Source: Silene noctiflora
Lineage: Eukaryota; Streptophyta; Magnoliopsida; Caryophyllales; Caryophyllaceae
Assembly: GCA_009801015.1 (NCBI GenBank)
Contig: VHZZ01005151.1
Coordinates: forward strand, 34,651 to 59,197
Direction: 5' to 3'
DNA length: 24,547 nucleotides
In this document: positions 11,425 through 21,415 of the stretch, piece by piece
Numbering within the stretch: position 1 is the first letter of the stretch
How the letters are laid out: every line of letters begins with the position of its first letter
Program-made: the position numbers and the translations under genes
Notes under the pieces: model-generated
Database searches by the model: none
What the model saw: the letters and a program-made list of their open reading frames with translations, nothing else
What the model was told of the DNA's origin: nothing

Positions 11425-12504
11425 CTGAAAGTGAAAGTTACCTAACTAGATTTCAAATCTTGGTTTAAGCTTAAGACCGTCATGCTATGTGATGTAATAT
11501 AGCAGGGTTAAAACTCACAAGGGAGAGATTTATTACCCTAGTAATTTTACCTAGCTTGAATCCACATACACTGGATGGTTTACATCAAAGACAAAACAAT
11601 CATACTATGTGATTCATTTAATGATAACTATAATGACGATATTGTAAACTTAAGACGGTATTAAGTAAGACTAATTCCGAAATTGAATGCAATGTTGTTA
11701 TATGCCATGCATGCTTTACAAATTCTTGCATGGTCAGACAGCATTTAAGAGATATCTAAGGGTGGATCCCAGAATTATGGTTGGATGATGAAGATGTAAC
11801 AATGTAAATAGCTCTGAGTGATGGGGTTTCTTTTACATTTAATTATCTGATACAAACAGAGTTGAGACAGTACCCTTGTTATGTACTATATAGGGCAGTT
11901 TCTGATATTATGAGTTTAACCTTCTTCAGTATACTTCTTACTGATAACTATATCAAAAAGATCATTTTTATTAACCTTTTACTGCTATGGTGTTGGATTT
12001 GCCTGTCTTTTTTTCTGTTTGACAATTGACATATACTAGACTACTAGTTACTTATATTACTTTCATCTGTTCCCTAAAGTACATAAAGTTGTGGGGGTAA
12101 CGGTTTTTACCCTCCCAAGTATTGATGCTCATTCATTATCTTGAATAGTTTAGATAGATAAAAATATTAGTTTTCCAATAAACTTTCAAAAATATGGAAA
12201 AGATCGTGCGATTATATCTTGTTAATGACCTAAATAAACCGGAAATCGAACATGTCTTAATTTAGAGGTTAAGGTGAAGGTACTGTCTGTGAATATTAAA
12301 TCCTAATAAGTATTGCAGATTAATTTCACTTTTTCGAAAACATATATATTATTCTGGTGATTGCTTTGACATGAAAAGTAAAATGATCTTGATAGTTTGA
12401 AGTAAGGTAGGTCATTGATGATATATATAGTTGTTATAACAATGCAAGAAAGATAACAAAAAACATAAAGAACAAACAAGCATAACAGACAAACAGATTT
12501 ACGC
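11425..12504. other. Spacer, no gene or defined repeat seen
   Basis: About 1.1 kb of AT-rich sequence with no supported coding region. A minus-strand frame that starts inside the hAT element and ends at 12303 begins in the element's terminal repeat and is not a gene. Confidence 0.5.
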
Positions 12505-12512
12505 GTTTCACT
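12505..12512. repeat. Left 8-bp target site duplication
   Basis: GTTTCACT here is repeated exactly at 13082-13089, directly flanking the hAT element between them. Confidence 0.85.
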
Positions 12513-12796
12513 CAGTGGCGGACCCAAGAATTTAGTGTTAGGGGGGCACTAAAGTTTTTTTGACGCGAATATTTACGCGCGTCTAAGACAATATTTTTAT
12601 ATTTTGAGGTTTTTTTCCCCTAAATTAGTTATTATATACAAGTAAAACAATGAAAAAATAATTGGTTCTATAGATATTTTTTTTAAAAGATAATGTTTTC
12701 TCTAAAATACTTAAAATTCTAAATATATGTAAAAATAATACTCCTCTTTTGTAGAATATAATACACTTTAGTACTTAATTTAACAAATAAATGCAA

Positions 12797-12851
12797 GTGG
12801 TTCAATGGCTTAGAATTTGATAAGTCATCTAAAAGTCACGGGTTTTAGTCA
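12797..12851 (+). repeat. tRNA-like A/B-box module inside the hAT element
   Basis: AGTGGTTCAATGGCTTAG resembles a tRNA A-box region and CACGGGTTTTAGTC, about 40 bases on, a decayed B-box. Together they look like an old SINE head. It points in the opposite direction to the module at 12926-12985. Confidence 0.3.
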
Positions 12852-12925
12852 TGTATCAAGCAATTTTTTCATATTTATTTCATTACATGGACTGGCCCAA
12901 AAAAATTATCAAAATTTGTAAGTAA

Positions 12926-12985
12926 CAGGAATCGAACCCCAATTTCCTAGATAAAACTCTCACATTTCTACCAACTATGCCACAC
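12926..12985 (-). repeat. tRNA-like module inside the hAT element
   Basis: On the minus strand TGGCATAGTTGGTAGA is an excellent A-box and GGGGTTCGATTCC an excellent B-box, about 30 bases apart, the layout of an internal pol III promoter. It is not an intact tRNA: I see no matching acceptor stem. Most likely it is a SINE head, or a tRNA-like piece captured by the hAT element. Confidence 0.45.
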
Positions 12986-13081
12986 TAAATTAGTGTGTAT
13001 TATAGATACTTATAAATATTTATTTCTGAAACTTCATGAGAGGCACCTGCTCCCCCGGGCCCCCCCTTGGATCCGCCCCTG

Positions 13082-13089
13082 GTTTCACT
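13082..13089. repeat. Right 8-bp target site duplication
   Basis: GTTTCACT, identical to 12505-12512. Confidence 0.85.
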
Positions 13090-14201
13090 ATTGATCTAAT
13101 AGACATGTCTACCGGCAAAAGTGAGAAATAAGTTGAAGAGTTACAGATTTCAAATTCAGGATATAGAAGTTATGATATGCATACCTGCTAAGGTGAGGCA
13201 AAAAAATACTAATATATATACACTTTAAAACCTAATCGGAATTATGGAAAGTTCATAAACAGACTCATATGCTAGCTGCGTTCGAAACAACAACGAACAT
13301 ATTCAAGGTAGAACTCAACAAAAGTCTTAAGGTTATGAAATTTAAGAAAATAAATAACGTAATTGAGTGGTTCGTTCAGTTTAATTTTCAAATCCTTTTC
13401 AAGTGTGAAAATTATCAAATAGAGTTTGCTTTCGATTTTAGTTAATACAAGTACAAGGTTCAAATCGACAAATATATATAAAACCTATCTAAAAAATAGG
13501 GTATCAATTTTAATAATTTTGATCAATATATCACATTCAAGTTTCTTTTCATGGACCTCTACTAACTAAAACTATTTATTACCAACTTATCAAAGTGGAA
13601 ACATTTCCTACAATGGTGTATTAATCATTCTATGAAACTGAGAACCTAAGTCTCTATAAAGGGAATCTTTACGTGTTATTGCCATGATTCAATTAATGCT
13701 TTATTCTTATAAGTTTACCCTTTTCATGCATCAAAACAAGGACCAAAAATACAAGCATAGTTCACACTTTTTCTTCAAATTTGGAATTCCCCTATGAAAA
13801 GACTAAAAGCAAAATAAAAAAAGAAAAAAAACAACCCTTTCACGTAAAGCCTTTCATATTGAATATTCTTGCATCAATTTAATATTTAGGTACATAAATT
13901 TGGCTATATTGGTCTAGTATGATGTCATGTCAATGAAATTATTATATTGTGCTTTATTTGAGATTGATGAGTGGAATGTTTTCTTAACCTAGTTTGAAAC
14001 AAAAGCTCCTTCCAACTAATAGTATACTCAAATTGTGATATAATAATTCAAGACCTAAGTAGCTAGCTATGCCCACATCATTGAGGTAGCTTGTACTAAT
14101 GTTTCCTTAATTATGTTTGCGTATTAGTTTAAGTGAGAAGTAACATTTAAGAAGAGATGTTTTTATTTTGTGTGTATTGAATGATGAGTGCTAGCTAGCC
14201 C
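13090..14201. other. Spacer, no gene recognised
   Basis: AT-rich sequence with only short chance frames (for example 63 codons on the minus strand at 13272-13463). No repeat structure that I can define. Confidence 0.5.
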
Positions 14202-14569
14202 TGGTCAAACATTCGGGCCGGGCCGAGCTTGGATAGAGGGACCTGAAACTGGTCCGTTGCAGAGGGCGGATCAACGCGGGCTGGGTTGGGAATAATGGAG
14301 GTGGACTTGAAATTGGCCCAGTTTGGGTTTGGGGCGAGTCTGGGCGAGTTGGGTCACCGGTTCAGCATTATTTTCAAATGATATCAAATTAGGGATGGAT
14401 CGAGGGTGGATCAAGGGCTGGCTCGGATTTAATTGTTCGATCCGGCCTCGGCCACCCTGGTTTCTAACGGGTCGAGTCAGGTCACTAACGAGTGGGGTAA
14501 GCCGGCCAATAATTGACCTTAGGGGTGGGTTGGGTCCAGGCAGGGCGGGCCGGCCCTAATGTTTGACCA
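14202..14569. mobile_element. GC-rich element with long terminal inverted repeats, 368 bp
   Basis: The left end TGGTCAAACATTcGGGCCGG and the right end CCGGCCCTAATGTTTGACCA are inverted copies over about 20 bases with one or two mismatches. The interior is unusually GC-rich for this window (GGGTTGGG, GGGCGAGT, GGCCGG words). A 78-codon frame at 14323-14559 lies wholly inside and is a composition artefact. The superfamily is unclear, since no firm target duplication was found. It resembles other CCGG/GGGTC-rich non-coding repeats at 4001-4720. Confidence 0.6.
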
Positions 14570-14663
14570 CCCCAATGATTGCTACTTTTTTGTGGTTTAA
14601 AGTTTTAACTCGTTTTTACGATAAATCTCTTAATAAAAGAACGTCTCACACACGTTTAGATAA

Positions 14664-14855
14664 CAGTGGGAGTAGCCACATGGAGGAAGGTGGAGGTCTT
14701 GAGATCTCACAAATTTTCGGACAATAAACATTTTTAAATGTTACATTTGTTTTTGATTCGAAAATTTTACATCTTTTAGACCTCATAATAAAAGAACGAA
14801 ACATAGCAATTACATTAAGCTGACCCACACTTTACCAATTTTGGCTACGCCACTA
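14664..14855. mobile_element. hAT-like MITE, about 192 bp
   Basis: The left end CAGTGGGAGTAGCCA matches the inverse of the right end TGGCTACGCCACTA over about 12 of 15 bases. These are hAT-type CAGTGGCGTAGCCA ends. The flanking octamers do not match, so the duplication has decayed. No coding capacity; the 60-codon minus frame at 14646-14828 is inside the element. Confidence 0.5.
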
Positions 14856-15476
14856 ACCTGAATCATAACATAAGTAAATGAAACAACTACTTATTATATA
14901 AATAGTCTCACAATAAAGTTTTATGGAACCGTCTCCTATATTTATATGTAGAGTCTTAACTATGTTAAGTACCTCTCAACCATTAAAACAATGAGGCCAT
15001 ATTAGCAATAACGTGGTGAGGTTGGAATAAGTTGATTTTTGTCCTTTATTTTTTAGTAATTCTTCAATAGTTACTAGTTAATAATAAGATTATGTAGGTT
15101 TGATAACTATTCATGAAATGATATCCTTGAAGGATCAGTTTTACTTGGATATAAAAGGTCACATGTCAATAACATGGTACGTTTAAGGTAGAACTGTTTA
15201 TACGCGATAACTTTACCTTTCAACAAGAATTTTTATGCCAATTTCAATAGTGCAATAATCCCATATATGTCCAATTTATTGCAAAAGTGCCCTTGTGGAT
15301 ATTCATTCTATACTTTTTGGTGAACGTTTTTGTCTTAATCATACGTTTATGTTTTATATTTTTCTTGAATAATGTTTTAATTAAAAGTAAACAAGTAAAC
15401 AAATGAGTAATTTAATAAAGGAAGAATAAAACTGCAACAAAAAAAGCCTATACTATATATTCATGCCATACTACAG
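14856..15476. other. Spacer, no gene recognised
   Basis: AT-rich sequence with no coding frame or repeat that I can define. Confidence 0.45.
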
Positions 15477-15479
15477 TTA

Positions 15480-15853
15480 GACTCTGTTAGTAATACTAGT
15501 TGAAAAGGTAGTTGAAATCTAATAAGTTAGATGAAAAATAAAAAGTTAGTTGATAGTTGAAAATATAGTTGAAATTATGAGCTAATGGAGTAGCAGATTG
15601 TATAAAAAATGTTTGACAAACTAATTAGCTGGAAAGGTATTTGATATTTGGCAAAATAAGCTCCATCCTTGGGTCAAATAAACTTGCTTAATTTTCACAT
15701 CCTATCGAAAGATATCATTTTATTTCAGATAGCTTCTTTGATTCAGTAAACTAGCAAACAACTTAAAAAAGTAAGGTGACTAAAATTTTAGTTAAATAAG
15801 CGATGATTAATTTGCTCAAATAAGCTAGTTGAGATGACTTGGCAAACAAAGCC
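15480..15853. mobile_element. Tourist-like (PIF/Harbinger) MITE, 374 bp
   Basis: TTA trinucleotides at 15477-15479 and 15854-15856 flank ends GACTCTGTTAG and GGCAAACAAAGCC, which are imperfect inverted repeats. A second inner pair, CTAGTTGAAAAGG and GCTAGTTGAGATGAC, continues the relation with shifts. A TTA target duplication is typical of PIF/Harbinger MITEs. No transposase is encoded. Confidence 0.5.
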
Positions 15854-15856
15854 TTA

Positions 15857-16694
15857 ACCATTTTAGACATGAAGTAAATAAGTATTTATTTAGGTCACTG
15901 TGGGTTGGGAGGTTCTAGATCTAATTTCTTCAAATGACATCGGTTATTTCTTATCTACGACCATTTTATATTCGAACTATATTAAATCTTGTTCCACATT
16001 AGGTCACACTATTCGACGTATAACCAAATTTGATTACGGTTATTAAAGGGCTGATCTTGGAATAGAAAAAAAAGTGGATTTGATTTGTAAATAGTCCCAA
16101 ATAAATTGGCTAATTCGAAAAAAGCTCTGCTCTTTTAAACATACATCCCGTGTTTATTACCGCATGGTTCCAATCTGCAAGAACTCCGAATCATTAGGGT
16201 TAGATAATTTTGCACAACACACACCTAATTACCATTAAAACAACTCAAAAATTTATTAATTCATACCCATCACATAATTAACCTATACTTGACACCAAAA
16301 AAAACATATTTAACAATGCTATATATAAATAGAAATTAATAAGGTTGGCATACAATAAAACCGTTGTATTACATGACACTTTGATTTCTATAATTATAAA
16401 GGTATGTACCCCATAAAAGGCAATTGACGCAGTAAGATATAAATGCTAGAGTTCAAGTACAACAAGTTTAGAGTTTATGATCATAAATTTCTGGCCTGCA
16501 GTTTGTAAGGAATTCATTCAATGACAAAATAGTACATTTATTTACTATTTATTTATTAATTAATTTATTTATTTATTTATGAATAGTATATGTTAATAAT
16601 GTACGTTATTGCTCTCCTAACCATAAGATAACATAGTAGATGGATCAAATTAAACAAAACAAAATTTGCAATTATTTTTTGAACTACCCTTATA
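15857..16694. other. Spacer with a TTTA microsatellite
   Basis: No gene is supported. An interrupted (TTTA)n tract lies at about 16536-16580. The rest is AT-rich without defined structure. Confidence 0.5.
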
Positions 16695-17171
16695 TTACTC
16701 CTTTAGTCCTACTGTTTTTATTACCATTTAATACTTTTGTCTCTTTTTATTATTGCATTATTGTACTTGGTTAAATTAATGTTGTGTTAATTTAATTTGA
16801 GTATGTAGCAATATTAATTAATTGTTTAATTGTTTAATCTTACTTAGGATGGACATATCTGGTTTAACGCTTTTGCCTCTAAACCAGACTCAAATATTAC
16901 CACAATTTTTTGGTAGGAGTCGCAAGGGCGATTTTGGTGCTGAAGGGGTTCGAATCCAGGTCATAGTATCATATCTCATTACTTTACCAACTAAACCAGA
17001 CTCAAATATTACCACAATTTTTTAATACTATTGTCTCTTTTTTTCTATTTTAGAAATGTCTTTAATAGGCAACTTGATCCACTTGTCACCTAATTATTGG
17101 CTCCCTCCTCATCCCTCAGTATTTGTGACAAAATCAAAGTTAAGGTAACCAAATGACCGGGACGGAGGAAA
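16695..17171. mobile_element. Composite Stowaway-like MITE carrying a SINE-like insert
   Basis: The right end reads GACCGGGACGGAGGAA, a typical Stowaway end, and its reverse complement aligns loosely with the left end TTACTCCTTTAGTCCTACTG through the shared inner word GTTACC/ATTACC. The distance between the ends is large because the tRNA-derived segment at 16879-17023 sits inside. The left end is weak, so the two ends might belong to different copies. Confidence 0.38.
16879..17023 (-). repeat. tRNA-derived SINE-like copy flanked by an exact 33-bp repeat
   Basis: On the minus strand, TGGTTTAGTTGG (A-box) is followed about 40 bases on by GGATTCGAACCCC (B-box) and then CAGCACCAAAATCG, matching the copy at 10852-10935. 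A 33-base stretch starting CTAAACCAGACTCAAATATT is identical at 16879-16911 and 16991-17023. It includes part of the SINE head, so it is more likely a tandem duplication than a simple target duplication. The 67-codon plus frame over 16822-17025 reads through both copies and is not a gene. Confidence 0.55.
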
Positions 17172-17430
17172 TGCCACATAATGATAATGGAGACAATTTT
17201 TTGTTAATCCCTAAACAACTTTCTTATCAAATAAAATTTATTTAACTCATTTTAATGATAAAATGGATATATTCCGTCTTAAATAAGAATTTACGTTAAT
17301 TCAATTGGTTGATATATACACAACCATCAAATAAGATTGAGTAAGATATATTGAAGCCGTGGCACTAGTAGTAGCCTTTAGATTATTAAGCTAAGTCATT
17401 TTCTCACTTTGAAAAGATGTTAACGACATA

Positions 17431-17869
17431 TTGTTCTTAGACTTCTAATTGCCCTTTTAAGTCATCATGAGAGTATGGATAACAACTAGTCGGGATGGTG
17501 CGTCTGTCTAAGATCGGATCAGATTAGATTAAAATTTGGGTAAGCCGGAATCAGAATATCCCAAATTATTGTTTTTAAACCTTTAACTGTCTTTTAAGTT
17601 ATCTGAGGAGTATGGATAACAACTATTTAGGCTTGTGAATCTGTCCAAGATTTTACCAGATTAGACTAGAACCGGATATGATCGGAAACGAAACACCCCT
17701 AATTATTGTTCTTTAACTTCTAACCGCCCTTTTAAGTCATTTTTAAAGGAGTATGGATAACAACTAGTTAGGATTATGCATCTATCTAAGACCAGACCCG
17801 ATTAGACCAAGATGGGATAATACGTGAACCGGGACACTCCTAATTATTGTTCATTAACTTCTAACGGCC
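17431..17869 (+). repeat. Tandem repeat, about 138-bp unit, 3.2 copies
   Basis: Units start with TTGTT at 17431, 17569, 17706 and 17847 (the last about 23 bases), giving lengths 138, 137 and 141. Each has the order CTTTTAAGT, then AGTATGGATAACAACTA, then an AGATTAGA(C/T)-type stretch, then CCTAATTA (CCAAATTA in the first). The units have diverged by substitutions and small indels, so the array is not young. No coding frame runs through it. Confidence 0.8.
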
Positions 17870-18583
17870 ACCCTTTGACAACAACTCGAATATAGATCGA
17901 ATCTAATAAATCAATGTTGTATTAATGTTCAAATCCATGATACAAGAAATGTAACCATTAGTCAATATTTGTTGTTAAATTTTAATTTAAACACACGTTT
18001 TCAATCTAACCCGATTGTACAATTTTTGTCCCCAATCAGTGAACTACCCTACTAACACACTCATACTTTTTTTTACAACACATTTTCTTACAATACATTA
18101 ACCAACAATTAAACTTATCTAGCTTATCGATCAACATCAAAACTCGACCCATTGCCATCTCTATCCGAAAGTGAAGAATGACACATCTTTATCAGTTGGA
18201 GTGGAGATGTAGTCTTTACTGTTTAAATGACTCATGCATGAAAGGGTTAAGGTACAATAATGAGTGAGTGTGTATGTATATGTAAACAATTCAACTTTAG
18301 TTTCAAAAATTGCCTGGTCTCCCTCAACACACTGTCTGTCTCTTCTTTGTTACTTCGCCAACAAAGTAGTTGGACCTATGTTAACTTTCATCTGTCAAGG
18401 TCCCCCACTTTGGGAATCTATCCTTAGATTTCCCATGATCTCATTTTCCACATTGTCTGTTCCTTAAGTTCCCACATACAATTATCATCCATTATTTTTT
18501 GTTTTAATTGCTTATATTCCCACAAATTACTTATATATTTGTTGATTTACAAGACAATATGAAGGATTAGGCACTGATGGAGT
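17870..18583. other. Spacer; pyrimidine-rich stretch with a small hairpin
   Basis: No gene is supported. About 18300-18475 is less AT-rich than its surroundings and pyrimidine-rich on the plus strand. It includes a small hairpin, GGGAATCTA...TAGATTTCCC, at 18413-18435. A 67-codon frame (18264-18467) crosses it but resembles no family I know. Confidence 0.4.
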
Positions 18584-18732
18584 TAGTGGAGCTAGTAGGG
18601 ACGCTCAAAATTTCGGAATTTTTAATTAAAATCCGAAATTTTTTCGAGATGCTTTATATCATATTACCAGGTCGCCCCCCTAAATTTTTTCACCCCTACC
18701 CACAAAAGCTTGAATTATGGCTCTGCCTACTA
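18584..18732. mobile_element. hAT-like MITE, about 149 bp
   Basis: The left end TAGTGGAGCTAG and the right end ATGGCTCTGCCTACTA are imperfect inverted copies of hAT-type TAGTGGCGGAGCCA ends. Inside, AAATTTCGGAATTTTT and its near reverse complement AAAATCCGAAATTTT form a strong hairpin, followed by GTCGCCCCCCTAAATTTTTT. The target duplication is not clear. The 68-codon frame at 18577-18783 spans the element and is not a gene. Confidence 0.55.
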
Positions 18733-18978
18733 ACTGTAGACAGCGAAAACAATATATTTTTGCGATATGATGATTGGATCTAGGGCGAAATTCCAACACA
18801 ATATTCCTCCAATATTAACCATTTTAACTAAAAAGAAATACTTGTGTTATATAAGACCCTTGTAAGACATACGATGATACGAATTCGAATATACGATAGT
18901 CTTATAGTAGATGTATACTTCATTTTGGAATAAAGAGAGTGCATAAGTTATTATAAGGTAGTTGTACAAGTTAGGTCA

Positions 18979-19171
18979 ACCCTATTCTTTTTTGCTTAAT
19001 TAATTTCAGCTTTCATGTAGCTCATTTCTATTCAGCTCAACACAATTCAGCTCACTTCAGTTTAGCTAAACTTATTTTAGCTCTATTCATCCCAACAAAT
19101 TTCAATTAAGTTCAGCTTCATTCAATTCAATTTATTTCAGTTCAGCTCCATTCACCTCAATTGAACAGGGT
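18979..19171. mobile_element. MITE-like element filled with a TTCAGCTC minisatellite
   Basis: The ends ACCCTATTC and GAACAGGGT are inverted copies (8 of 9). From about 19004 to 19160 the interior is a degenerate 10-11-base repeat of TTCAGCTC/TTCAATTC words. No coding frame. The superfamily is unknown, and no matching flanks were found. Confidence 0.45.
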
Positions 19172-19881
19172 CTAACCTCTCTTTTCATCCCTCTCCTTTT
19201 TTTATATCTTTTTTTTTTTTAAGAAAAAGAGTAATAAATAATAACAAAATGTACCAAACTCAAATGATCTAGTTGTAGGTACATAATAAATTCACTTTAT
19301 GTTATGTACCCTACTTTATAAATGAATTAATAACTTGATAAATCCCCTATAAATCTCATACAAGATTACTTAATTAAACTAAGGTAATTAGTTAAAGATG
19401 TAGGACTTAATATGAATTTAGAATTAGGGGAAGAGAGAATGCCAACAAGACACAAATAACCTAAGCTATCTATCATTTAATATAGAACTTGTTATCATAA
19501 ACAATTTGATTGAAAAGACACATTTTACATGTTAACATAATTGAGCTTAAGGACACACATTTCAATGAAGATATAAATGATAATGTTGCTTAATTGTTCA
19601 TTAATCATTGATTCATTGTGATAATGATCTAAATGTTTGATTAATTGTCATTTTGTTAGTACTTTGTTCAGTTATAATCTATTTTGTACAGCTACATACT
19701 TGATAGCATTCATGATGACATGCAACTAATGTTGGAAACTAATAATTCTATAGTCCTTATTTGTTCTTTTCATAAAATTTGATTATTAAATTAATTGAAT
19801 TCAATTTACCATAGCTCATTTAATAAAATATAATTGACCAAAATTAAATAAATAATATGAACAATAATACTAAATTAGTAC
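19172..19881. other. AT-rich spacer, no gene recognised
   Basis: No coding region or defined repeat beyond short T and A runs near 19197-19225. Confidence 0.45.
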
Positions 19882-20175
19882 TGTTAAGAAACTATTTCAA
19901 CTAAAAGCATACGCTGATGGTTGGAGTTCCAAGATCGGTTTTATATTCTAACACGCCTCTCACACGAGTGCTCGTTAGGCTTTTGAAGTGTGAATGCAAT
20001 TACAGAACTCTCATACTTGGTGCTTAATATTAGAAGTAGGGGTGGGGAGAGTTGAACATTTGACTTTTTAGTCATCACATGACTCTGATACCATGTTAAG
20101 AAACCATCTCAATTTTCAACCAAAAGTTTAAGCTGATGATTGAAGTCCCAATAAGATCGATTTTATATTCTAACA
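19882..20175 (-). mobile_element. Miniature LTR retrotransposon (TRIM/SMART type), 294 bp
   Basis: Two short LTRs lie at 19882-19953 and 20094-20175. On the minus strand each starts TGTTAGAATATAAAA and ends TTAACA, with TG...CA borders. Directly after the first minus-strand LTR is TGGTATCAGAGTC (20081-20093), the primer binding site for initiator tRNA-Met. A purine-rich GTGTGAGAGGCG (19954-19965) stands just before the second LTR, where the polypurine tract belongs. The flanks AGTAC and ACTAC agree at 4 of 5 bases. It has no gag or pol, so it is non-autonomous. The LTRs differ noticeably, so the insertion is old. Confidence 0.78.
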
Positions 20176-20344
20176 ACTACGAGTAAAATGTAAACAAATA
20201 CGGAGTAATAATTAATTACCAATTACTATTTTGCAAGACCGTTTAGTAAAATAGTTTAACAGACAAAAGAATCATATTCAGAATGAAAGAAAAAAGTGAA
20301 AAAACAGGTTACTAAAATACCCATTTTGCACCTTTTTTTTCTCT

Positions 20345-20470
20345 CCTGTATACCATCTAGTTTAGTCGGGATTCGAGTCGGATGAGATCACTAGGGCAGC
20401 AAAACTCTCACTCGTAGTTTCTCGAACCCGAGACTTCTAGTTGAGTTAGTTCAACCTTGCACCAGTTACT
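20345..20470 (-). repeat. SINE-like, tRNA-derived fragment
   Basis: On the minus strand GTAACTGGTGCAAGG (A-box-like, about 20457-20470) is followed some 35 bases on by TCGGGTTCGAG (B-box-like). The spacing fits a tRNA-derived SINE. It is a different sequence from the family at 10852 and 16879. No tail was identified. Confidence 0.38.
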
Positions 20471-21415
20471 CTAAGTACTCATGGGTTTTTACACAAATTC
20501 TGACATTATACAATACATCTCGAAAAATTTGTTATATTATAAATAGATAGAATACTAAACTAATTTCTTCTATGTGAAACATAATGCACAAAAATTTGAA
20601 AAAAAAACTGCTGCATTTGACAAAAGAATAACTCCAATAATATATGCAACCATAACAAAGTACAAATTTAAGTGCTTTTTTTGGAAGTGAACTTTGGTTT
20701 AAATTGCAGGTGTAAGTAGTTATCAATTGATGTTTTGCGACACTTTTTCTCAATGCAATTTTGGAGCGCCTTTCACAACACCGTACCCACCGCGTCTCCC
20801 TAGCTAGATAAACATACACACTCATTCACTATAATTTGACTGTGTCACACACGTGTGTATTCAATATAGTTCACATGTATTTTTAATTATATGATTTATT
20901 GGAGCCTATCTAGGGCTCCCATTTCTATGATCCTTAATATTATTCCTTCATTTTGTCTCCACCTAATCATCCTTTACTTATTAAAATGTTAACAAATTAT
21001 AAGTTTGTGACTATTTTCTCGGATTTAGGTTCGATATGAGCTTACGTAATATCACAAAGTTGATAATAAGACATCTGATAATTGTATGATTAACTTTTTA
21101 ACTAACAGCTGATCTAAGTGTCTTAAGTGAGATGAAGAGAAATCGGGATAAGATTAGAAATTTAATGTGACATCAATTGTATCTCATTGATCGATTTTTA
21201 TCAATTTGTATGTAATATGAGTAATATCTAATCATATAATATCTGAACAATAAAAATTTCCTTGATATATACGATTTATGAAAATAAAATTAAAACTAGT
21301 ACAATTAATCAATTGCTAGAGGGTCGAGTAATATATGAATTCGGCATCATATTCATAGATTACCCGACCCGACACTCAAAGTAAACAACAATAATTGATC
21401 AAGATGTAAATCTTA
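20471..21415. other. 3' flank of the zinc-finger gene, no further gene supported
   Basis: The longest frame is 97 codons on the minus strand at 20532-20825. It has a basic start and a hydrophobic Phe/Tyr/Cys-rich end, but no recognisable motif and a strongly AT-driven composition, so it is not called. The rest is AT-rich spacer. Confidence 0.45.

Larger units (their letters stand above)
12513..13081. mobile_element. Non-autonomous hAT element, 569 bp, with exact target duplication
   Basis: Terminal inverted repeats CAGTGGCGGACCCAAG (left) and CTTGGATCCGCCCCTG (right) match at 14 of 16 positions and are flanked by exact 8-bp duplications GTTTCACT. An 8-bp target duplication and CAG-type ends are hallmarks of the hAT superfamily. 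C/G runs (GGGGGGCAC, GGGCCCCCCC) follow each end. There is no transposase frame, so it moved using another element's enzyme. Two tRNA-like stretches lie inside. The exact target duplication implies an insertion younger than the other hAT MITEs here. Confidence 0.85.

Noticed and set aside
12926-12985. Intact tRNA gene
   Set aside because: The A and B boxes are good, but no matching acceptor stem was seen; better explained as a SINE-like or captured module.
14323-14559. 78-codon Gly/Arg-rich frame
   Set aside because: It lies wholly within a GC-rich inverted-repeat element and reflects base composition.
17431-17869. CRISPR-like array
   Set aside because: The units are contiguous 138-bp tandem repeats without spacers, in a plant-type genome.
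18264-18467. 67-codon plus-strand frame
   Set aside because: It starts in a GT-rich repeat and shows no family features; treated as spacer.
20532-20825. 97-codon minus-strand frame near the zinc-finger gene
   Set aside because: No domain or signal recognised; the second half is a low-complexity Phe/Tyr/Cys/Ile run typical of AT-rich spacer.
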